DNA of 64,000 nucleotides from Polaromonas sp. Its GTDB lineage: Bacteria; Pseudomonadota; Gammaproteobacteria; Burkholderiales; Burkholderiaceae_C. The notes beneath the pieces are model-generated. The model ran no database searches and was not told the DNA's origin. It saw nothing but the letters and a program-made list of their open reading frames with translations. Each line of letters begins with the position of its first letter. Position 1 is the stretch's first letter. Positions 58,301 through 64,000 of the stretch are shown piece after piece. The stretch covers positions 1-64,000 of the forward strand of contig JAAFJF010000001.1 of the NCBI GenBank assembly GCA_013298815.1, given 5' to 3'. A program made the position numbers and the translations under genes.

Positions 58301-61300
58301 ATTCGGCTCTGGGGTGAACTGTATCGTTCCGTCCGCTAACAAGGCCACCGTGCCATGCTGAGCACCCCCCACGGCACTGATGGACAACGTTTGTAGCGCA
58401 CCGGCTGCTTGGTTTAATGTGGCATCGGTATCAATATCATGGTCATTCGCCAGCAACAATCCGGGTGCAATGCTGAGCACCACATCCTCGTCGCTAGCGA
58501 TCACTTCTCCCGTAACGACCGGTAAATCATTGACTTGTAGGATGTTGATGTGAACAGCGGCAGGCACGGGCTGTACGCCATCCACACCATCATGACCATC
58601 GCTGACCCAATAGGTGTAGCTGGCAGGACCGTTGTAATTGGCATCCGGTACAAAACGCACATCGCCATTAGCATCCAAAAACACCATCCCATGCTCCGCC
58701 TGACCCACACGGCTGATTCTGAGGACATCACCGTCCGTGGCGGTATCCACATCGCTATCGTTTGCCAACAGCGCCGCTGATGTGAACATCAAAATGGCAT
58801 CTTCACTTGCCGTGGCCGTTTCATCAGTGGTGACAGGTGCATCATTCACCGCATCCAGCGTGACATGCATTGTTGCAGGCGTTTCGGTCTGGCCATCACT
58901 CACCCAGTAGGTATAGCTGGCTTGTCCATGGAAGTTGGCATCAGGTACAAAACGGATATCGCCATTGGCATCCATGGTCACAGTGCCATGGCTGGCATTG
59001 CCCACACGGCTGATTCGCAACACGTCACCATCGGTAGCGGTATCCACATCTGTGTCATTAGCCAACAAAGCCGCTTGGCTGTACACCATCACCACATCTT
59101 CGTCGCCCGTAGCGGCCTCGTCTTTGGTCACGGGCGTATCGTTGACGGCGGTAATGGTTAGGTTGACGGTAGTCGGAATTTGGGTGATGCCGTCACTGAC
59201 CATGTAGGTAAAGCTGGCAGGGCCATGGTAATTGGCATCCGGTATGAACTTGATTTGCCCGTTATCTAAGGTAACCGTACCATGGGTTGCGCCCTGTACA
59301 GCCACAATGCTGAGGCTCTGGCCATCCGTTGCGCCATCCTCGTCCCAGTCATTTGCCAATAGGCTGGATGCGCTGAATACTTGAATATTGTCCTCATTCG
59401 CAGTGGCCGATTCACCCGCTGTGATGGGCGCATCGTTGACCGCCTCGACAAAAATACTGGCCGTCACCACGCTAGACATGCCAAACTGATCAGTCACCGT
59501 GTACTTAAACGTGGCTGTTCCATGAAAGTTAGCATCAGGAATAAAGATGACTTGACCGTCTTTGAGCGCCACCTGCCCATGTGTTGGGCTGCCCACTGCG
59601 CTGATGCGTAAACTAGGCATGTTTGAGTAGGCTCTGCCATTGTCTGTGCTGTCGTTGGCTAAGAGCATTTCACTGCTGAAACGCAAGCCTGTATCTTCTG
59701 TGCCAGCGACCAGTTCACCTGTGACTTTGGGGTAGGTCAAGATCAAGTCGGATGACTTACCTGTGGCTCTGAAAGCTTCAGCACCCTCACCACTCAAGCT
59801 AGAGGCCGCTATGCCCGCTGGGATCAGGTAACCATTGGCTGTGCTGGCTGGCGAATCACCCAAGATATTGCCAAGTTGTACTGTCGATGCATCAATCGCA
59901 TTGATGTCTTGCTGAACCGTGCCTTTGCCTGCTGGGTTGCTGGTCAGCGTCGGGCGAACAATCTCTTGCACCTTGTTGGCACTACCGTTGTTGTCAACGC
60001 CGCTGCCATTGCCTTCATCCCATGGTCGTAAATCTGAAACGCCATACCTGCGCTCAGCAGCAGGCAAGTTATTGGTGGCGTTTGGCACGCCCGCACTGGC
60101 AAGGCTTGGCCATTGAATCACTGCGGCGGCAGCCATGGCTGTGCTGGTGATGTTGTTAGCACCAAACAAGCCGTTGTCAGCGCTTTTGATCATCGCCGCT
60201 GTGGCGTTTTTCTTTTCTTGAGACAGACTGTCTGTACCACCCATTGGGACAAAACCTAAAGGCCGTGTGGTAGCACCGTTACTAACCACCTTGCTGCTGC
60301 CGAGCCCAATCAAATCACCCTTGGTTTGGATCGGTGCAATGATGTGCGCTACCACCGTGTGCAAATTGCTTGCAGCTACTTTGACATGGGTTTGTGTGCT
60401 GCTGTTGGCAATGGTGTTGCTATCGTCTTGTAGCAGTCGTTTGTCACCTTCTGCAATCTCAATAGCTGCATCCTGCGCTGCATCCGTATCCTCATCGCCC
60501 CCATGGGTATGTTCGGCCATGCCGTCAAACTTGTGCGTGTTGGTGGCATATACCACGGTGGCAACGCCGTAGTCAAACTGCACCACACCGCCTTCTATCT
60601 GCTCATACGCCAGTGGTGGGTAGCGTTTGGTCGCATCTTGCATGAGGGTGAAGAAGTCTTCACCAATACTGTTCTCTTCTCCCCAGCCGCTTCTGGTTTT
60701 GCCATCACCCGTGTATACGCGGGCATGGGCTGTGCCGTTGACGTCTGTCCAGCGGAGGGTCAAATTGCCATTGATTTGCTGGCCATCTTTGTCTGTGTCG
60801 TTGCGTCCATCAGGGTTAAATCTGTACCCCACAGTGGGCATGCCCACCGTGTAAGCGCCAGCTTGCGGGGTTTGTAATCCTGCCAGTTGTGCGCCTTTGG
60901 CTAATTGCTCCATCCAGTGGTTGGCTGTGCTGCCGCCACCGTTCTTCTCACTGTCTGTGGTAACAATGAGGTTGCCTGCATCGTCAAAGCTGGCATGGGC
61001 TTCGCCTTCTGAGATGGGTGCTGGCGTGAACAAGGCTTGGCAAATAGATAACACAACCGAGAGGATTTGCCCATACACGGGTATAAACGCGCAAGCGGCA
61101 ATGACAACGCCTAGCGGGTTGTCTTCTATGTTGGTTAATGCAATGATTAGGTTTAAGCCCGGAATCACATTGACCGCATTCATGCCCAGTGCCGCGCCAA
61201 TGGCTTCGCTAACTACCATGCCGCCCATGTCCATGGCGCTACCTATAGCGTTGCCCAAGCCAATGCCGCTGACCAAGATGCCACCAAAGTCACCGTTTTG

Positions 61301-64000
61301 TACGGCGTTAATGAAGCTCAAGCCTGCGCCTAGACCACCCATGGGCGGCATGCCAAGGTCAGCAACGCTGTTGACTTGGTTATACAAGCTCACCACGGTT
61401 TGTACGTGGCTGAAGTCGCTGGCGTTGTCCCAGTTTTGCAGGCCGATGAGGCTGTTCATCAGACCCAGAGCACCTGCACTGTTAGCGGCATCAATATTAG
61501 CGCGGGTTTGATCGCTGGCTAGGTCTGAGCCGTTGACGGCATCTACTGATGATGCGTCTGTAGGGTCGTGAGTTTCAACGTACTCTATGGGGTCGTAGCC
61601 GTCGTCGCTGATGATGGGTTGGTCTAGGTCTGGCGTGTTTGGAATATCTGGCGCGGCTGCAACAGGTTCGCTTGTGCTTGGTTCTTCTATTGTTGGATCG
61701 GTATCATCACCATAACCATTGATAACGCCGCCGTCTGTTTGGGTGCCAGTTCCCGTGTCGGCTACTGTGATGACTTCGCTCGGTGGGAGTCCAGCTGTGG
61801 GGGTGAGAGGTGTCAGTACTGGAACTTCGGGTTCGGTTGTATCAGTTGATGTGTTTGAATCATCTGCATACACAACTTTTGCACCAATAGTGCCATCGGT
61901 ATCTTTACCGTCTGTTGAGACTGAGTAGTTTTTATTGCCGGCGCTGACCAATATGCTGCCATCGTCATACACAGTGACCGAAGCGACTTTGACGCCGTCT
62001 TGATCAACAAGAATAGGGCCATCAGGTGTATTTTGCAGGGTTAATTTCTCTGCATAAAAATCATTTTGAATTTGCCCAATTGCGGCGTTGTAAGCCAGCG
62101 TTTGCCCGATACGATCCTGGCTACCTGCGACCATCGTATTGAGTTCAACGAGAGTGTCACGAGTTTGATCAAGCTTGGCTTGCATCTCTGGGTTGGCGTA
62201 GCTTGGTGGCGATTTGCCATCTTCACTTCTTTGCAGCCATTGACCGCTAGCATCGCGTTCCCAGCCATTGATGTTTTCTGTATTGTGCGTTTGTCCAAGT
62301 TGTTCCAGAACAACGCCAATGCCATGCTGGCTTAAACCTAAGCCTGCCATAGCTGCGATACCAAGTGCAGGATTAAGTGCTGTACTCAACATGGCTGCAG
62401 CCATCAGCAAGCCTTGTCCTGTACTTGCCGGCAATGTAACTGTGTTTCCAATACCGCCTGAAGTTGGCGAGAATGTTGCGCTTACAACATCAAGCTGCAG
62501 GTTGACGTTAGTGATGTTGGTTTGATTAGCTGCGTTGGCTTGATCTTCTGGTGAAAGCGCGAATGTCATGCCGGGCGCATTGAAGGTCATGGCGGGTGCA
62601 TTGTTGGCTTCAGCTACCAATTGCGCTAAGCCACCACCTAGAGAATGACCCGTATATGTGATGCTACCAAGATCGTCACCTAAGCCTGCTTCTTTCGCAG
62701 CATCTTCAGCAAATTTAATTGCGAAAGCTGTTTGAGCAGGTACGTTATGCAGCAAAACATCGAAGTCAGAACCTGTAATATCTTTCATATCGTTCGTGCC
62801 AGCGTAGGCAATAACGACTTGTCCTGTTAGTTCGTTTTTGTAAGCTGTAGCGTGAAAGCCACTTTCAGCTGCACCCGCAGGTTGCTCAACTTCAAGTCTT
62901 ACCCATCCCGGTGGCACACTGCCTTGTCCATAAGCGCCTTGGTTATAGGAGTCGCTGGAGAGTAGTGCCAAATCAGTGGCTTGACCTAGAGAGGGTGGCG
63001 TTGCAGTAGTGCTAACTGTTGGAGTTGAAGCATTAGTGCCGCTGCCATAGCTGTTGTAAGCACCGCCGTCAGTAACAATGCCGTTGCCTGCATCGGCTAG
63101 GGTGATGACTTGATTGGCGGGCAGCTGGGCAGTAGGGGTCAGTGCGACAAAAGTTGGTATTTCAGGATCTTGCTCGTTGCTTGATGTGACTGATGATGAT
63201 GTAGTAGCTGGGGCGGTCGTGGGAGCGGTATCTTTTATTTCAATATTGATAGATGGTGTTATGCCTGTATCGAGCCGAGCCGCTGTATCTGCGTCTAATG
63301 GTTGCGATGTTACTTTACCATTCACAAGTACTTGTGATTCGCCGCTTTGAAGGTTGCCATCTTTGTCGAAAATTACAGTAGTGCGTAAACCACCTATCGC
63401 ACCATCACCATCAAAGCTGGTGACTTTGTATCCGGTAAGTTCTCCCGTAATAGGGTCATAAACTTCAACTGGCAGCGTTGCATTTGTACCCAGTACTTCT
63501 TGGGTGACTTTCGCTATGTTGCTTGCAACTTCGTTAACGCCCGCAACGTCTACACGGAAAGGCGCGCCAGTGGGTGGGGATAGCTCAGTAGTGGGATTGC
63601 CGCCTGAGATAACATAGCCATTAATATCTACGTTTGGTTGCTCTGCATTATCACCATGCCAAGCTTTTAGCATCGTGTTGACTGCCGCATCACCAGCAAC
63701 CGCTCCCAACGCTCCTGCAGCCAAAGTTCCGACCAAATACGCAGCTCCGCCAACAGGACCGCCTGCAAGTAAGGGAGATAGCAACTCAGCAGCGGCTAAT
63801 GCAGTTGCTGTTCCTGTTACCAAAGCTCCTTCTGTTTTCAGCGTCCAATCAGTCATGATTTGACTGGCTTTCTCTGTATTACCCGATTCAGCCGCCGCCA
63901 GTGCTTCTTTGACCGCATCGACATAACTGACCACAACCAAAGCATTACCAAGTCCGACAGCAATTTGTCCGCCAACATTCACAATTTTTAAAGCCGTTGC
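55364..64000 (-). CDS. Giant type I secretion substrate: lipase-like domain, tandem-95 repeats, calcium loops, Ala/Glu helix (partial)
   Basis: The frame is open to the window edge, so the true start lies beyond 64000; the first candidate start seen, GTG at 63982, is only internal. At least 2,878 residues are present. Order from the 5' side: hydrophobic Ala/Gly-rich segment; an alpha/beta-hydrolase with nucleophile elbow YTGHSLGGGLAQL (Ser codon 62642-62644); glycine-zipper-like hydrophobic segments (about 60980-61480); nine tandem-95/cadherin-like repeats (57030-59740) each with VNDAP and LLANDxDxD; a degenerate tenth; DxDxDG calcium loops (56220-56500; DINKDGWRD, DANMDGKID, DTDGDGKIT, DANNNGKQD); an Ala/Glu-rich helix (55530-56050); and a C-terminal tail ending TTPTLVVANK. 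I see no GGxGxDxUx RTX nonapeptide repeats. The neighbouring acyltransferase and transporter genes indicate export by type I secretion with lysine acylation. Confidence 0.9.
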   Translation of the reverse strand, partial: ATALKIVNVGGQIAVGLGNALVVVSYVDAVKEALAAAESGNTEKASQIMTDWTLKTEGALVTGTATALAAAELLSPLLAGGPVGGAAYLVGTLAAGALGAVAGDAAVNTMLKAWHGDNAEQPNVDINGYVISGGNPTTELSPPTGAPFRVDVAGVNEVASNIAKVTQEVLGTNATLPVEVYDPITGELTGYKVTSFDGDGAIGGLRTTVIFDKDGNLQSGESQVLVNGKVTSQPLDADTAARLDTGITPSINIEIKDTAPTTAPATTSSSVTSSNEQDPEIPTFVALTPTAQLPANQVITLADAGNGIVTDGGAYNSYGSGTNASTPTVSTTATPPSLGQATDLALLSSDSYNQGAYGQGSVPPGWVRLEVEQPAGAAESGFHATAYKNELTGQVVIAYAGTNDMKDITGSDFDVLLHNVPAQTAFAIKFAEDAAKEAGLGDDLGSITYTGHSLGGGLAQLVAEANNAPAMTFNAPGMTFALSPEDQANAANQTNITNVNLQLDVVSATFSPTSGGIGNTVTLPASTGQGLLMAAAMLSTALNPALGIAAMAGLGLSQHGIGVVLEQLGQTHNTENINGWERDASGQWLQRSEDGKSPPSYANPEMQAKLDQTRDTLVELNTMVAGSQDRIGQTLAYNAAIGQIQNDFYAEKLTLQNTPDGPILVDQDGVKVASVTVYDDGSILVSAGNKNYSVSTDGKDTDGTIGAKVVYADDSNTSTDTTEPEVPVLTPLTPTAGLPPSEVITVADTGTGTQTDGGVINGYGDDTDPTIEEPSTSEPVAAAPDIPNTPDLDQPIISDDGYDPIEYVETHDPTDASSVDAVNGSDLASDQTRANIDAANSAGALGLMNSLIGLQNWDNASDFSHVQTVVSLYNQVNSVADLGMPPMGGLGAGLSFINAVQNGDFGGILVSGIGLGNAIGSAMDMGGMVVSEAIGAALGMNAVNVIPGLNLIIALTNIEDNPLGVVIAACAFIPVYGQILSVVLSICQALFTPAPISEGEAHASFDDAGNLIVTTDSEKNGGGSTANHWMEQLAKGAQLAGLQTPQAGAYTVGMPTVGYRFNPDGRNDTDKDGQQINGNLTLRWTDVNGTAHARVYTGDGKTRSGWGEENSIGEDFFTLMQDATKRYPPLAYEQIEGGVVQFDYGVATVVYATNTHKFDGMAEHTHGGDEDTDAAQDAAIEIAEGDKRLLQDDSNTIANSSTQTHVKVAASNLHTVVAHIIAPIQTKGDLIGLGSSKVVSNGATTRPLGFVPMGGTDSLSQEKKNATAAMIKSADNGLFGANNITSTAMAAAAVIQWPSLASAGVPNATNNLPAAERRYGVSDLRPWDEGNGSGVDNNGSANKVQEIVRPTLTSNPAGKGTVQQDINAIDASTVQLGNILGDSPASTANGYLIPAGIAASSLSGEGAEAFRATGKSSDLILTYPKVTGELVAGTEDTGLRFSSEMLLANDSTDNGRAYSNMPSLRISAVGSPTHGQVALKDGQVIFIPDANFHGTATFKYTVTDQFGMSSVVTASIFVEAVNDAPITAGESATANEDNIQVFSASSLLANDWDEDGATDGQSLSIVAVQGATHGTVTLDNGQIKFIPDANYHGPASFTYMVSDGITQIPTTVNLTITAVNDTPVTKDEAATGDEDVVMVYSQAALLANDTDVDTATDGDVLRISRVGNASHGTVTMDANGDIRFVPDANFHGQASYTYWVSDGQTETPATMHVTLDAVNDAPVTTDETATASEDAILMFTSAALLANDSDVDTATDGDVLRISRVGQAEHGMVFLDANGDVRFVPDANYNGPASYTYWVSDGHDGVDGVQPVPAAVHINILQVNDLPVVTGEVIASDEDVVLSIAPGLLLANDHDIDTDATLNQAAGALQTLSISAVGGAQHGTVALLADGTIQFTPEPNYFGAASFTYTVDDGAGGQVQATAVVNLAPVNDAPDVVGETISINEDEIQTISTAALLANDSDVDNPHADLRIVAVDSLGAATHGTVTLNANGTISYVPDADYFGPAQFTYTVSDGAGGFNVGTADLNIAAVNDAPRLQGESTTTDEDQILHISKASLLANDHDVDNPDNALAITGVSNASHGTVSMVGTEIVFTPDLNYNGAASFSYTVSDGVGGTSIATVSLTINSVNDAPVVNDELLLGKRDHTYTLSQAALLSNDMDVETPRANLTIVEVKNVQNGTAVLNADHSVTFVPNAGYSGRGTFEYVVQDADGGQSTGTSYIDFSAVNINPIAVDDSMAGYQDARTEISTAQLLANDTDPDGTGATTLTVDLVANAQNGTVSLGTNGVVTFTPTAGFYGTASFDYRANDGEGGTTWATGFVTVQKANSAPVFTNIWGDDGNALNATRELFDNEGGLISSTLVVDPTRHWGGFSAMDPDGDAITFKVNSLFYMPDGTLWDTHGGIALDKLLPETTPEYLSGTALTNGGYAVDAPGRWQYVANFGDGYDGLDYFQIEVTDSHGASTTAILGTHHKGAAGGGGCFPVVIDTTGNGIDLVKPEDSKMFADINKDGWRDQIGWAASTDAVLGYDANMDGKIDQTNEVSFTSYLDGAKTDLEGLAAFDTDGDGKITSLDAEWSKFGLVQDANNNGKQDDGEFVGLDQQGIVSIDLHREGTPELNNGNVVFGTTTVTYADGHTTQAGDVMFAGNGIALPDDVQALLQAEKDKASLLADQKDQDLALERIEAEAKALADKEAADLLIAQELAKAEAEAIAAAEAQAKAEVEAKLAADRAEELRLAEVAAKEAAEKLAAEQAEQLAIQQAKEAAEALAAAQAAAEAAAQALAAQQAAEAQAAAEAAEAAAKAAEEAAKEAALAEEAELRRQALLFNQMVNTSVDDHPALGFVPSHDAVTGYVVDPTGTHTAANEDLHLTTPTLVVANK
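55530..56050 (-). repeat. Ala/Glu-rich low-complexity helix near the C-terminus
   Basis: About 170 codons dominated by Ala, Glu, Gln and Lys, with recurrent AAAE and AEAEA patterns (for example QALAAQQAAEAQAAAEAAEA). It would form a long single helix or coiled coil between the calcium loops and the end of the giant secreted protein. Confidence 0.75.
57030..59740 (-). repeat. Nine tandem-95 (cadherin/VCBS-like) repeats
   Basis: About 95-105 codons per unit, bounded by VNDAP, with conserved LLANDxDxD and GTVTLxxxGxIxFxPDANYxG cores. Units 3 and 4 (about 58600-59110) are the most alike at the DNA level (shared ACATCACCGTC/ACGTCACCATC-type stretches coding DVDTATDGD), indicating a recent duplication. 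Confidence 0.85.

Noticed and set aside
57030-59740. Regular repeats considered as a CRISPR array
   Set aside because: Units are about 300 bp, coding and divergent, without short identical repeats and spacers. They are protein repeats. No CRISPR array or cas gene is seen in the window.
55364-63982. GTG at 63982 as the start of the giant secreted protein
   Set aside because: The frame stays open to base 64000 (six more codons), and there is no ribosome site before the GTG, so the gene most likely begins outside the window.

Overview
The window looks like a chromosomal segment of a betaproteobacterium of the order Burkholderiales, most like Comamonadaceae (Rhodoferax/Polaromonas-type). The evidence is protein resemblance: a complete F1Fo ATP synthase operon with AtpI, a YbeD-LipB-LipA lipoate locus, a BPSL0761-family protein, and DUF493, CopD, YheT, LemA and TPM proteins of betaproteobacterial type. 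This placement is inference from the sequence, not a database result.

Layout. 1-20.9 kb is mostly core or semi-core genome: a GntR/FCD regulator with a Rieske oxygenase, a MetE-like methyltransferase, an amidohydrolase, a DMT exporter, a formyl-hydrolase/ACT/ACT fusion, tRNA-Arg(CCG), a cytochrome c, a YheT hydrolase, LemA with two TPM proteins, the atpIBEFHAGDC operon on the minus strand, CopD, an MBL-fold hydrolase and YbeD. 20.95-27.35 kb is a type III restriction-modification locus (mod, an AlbA_2/ATPase gene, res) placed between ybeD and lipB. lipB and lipA follow. 29.2-43.3 kb is a visibly AT-rich accessory island with no transposase or integrase. It holds (i) four overlapping genes: a 5-methylcytosine methyltransferase, an HD phosphohydrolase, a P-loop ATPase and an unknown alpha/beta protein; (ii) an unknown 552-residue protein; and (iii) a winged-helix regulator, a MinD-like ATPase and a nitrilase-like protein behind a perfect 15-bp palindromic operator, followed by a lipoprotein. 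Gene debris lies around these modules. 43.3-47.1 kb is a minus-strand accessory cluster (BPSL0761, metallophosphoesterase, HAD-like, unknown, AAA ATPase), and the ATPase start is buried in strong hairpins. 48.2-64 kb is a type I secretion operon on the minus strand: a giant secreted protein (lipase-like domain, nine tandem-95 repeats, calcium loops, Ala/Glu-rich helix; truncated by the window edge), a GNAT acetyltransferase, an HlyB-like ABC transporter, HlyD, TolC, and an HlyC-like lysine acyltransferase.

How it fits together. The 29-48 kb stretch between lipA and the secretion operon behaves as an integration hot spot for probable defence modules. It contains a fragment of the 552-residue protein gene about 5.5 kb upstream of the intact copy, and the 3' end of a second HlyC-like acyltransferase gene about 12 kb from the intact one. 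A separate genome-wide phenomenon is a ~53-bp dispersed repeat found eight times between 1 and 27.5 kb. It lies inside or at the start of coding sequences in seven of the eight cases (GntR, YheT, MBL hydrolase, Mod twice, Res, LipB) and keeps the frames open, much like the in-frame palindromic elements of Rickettsia. Its presence in mod and res suggests that the restriction locus is an old resident, whereas the AT-rich island has none that I could find. The best candidates for undescribed systems are the four-gene methyltransferase/HD/ATPase cluster (29804-34725) and the wHTH/MinD-like/nitrilase cluster (37643-41958).
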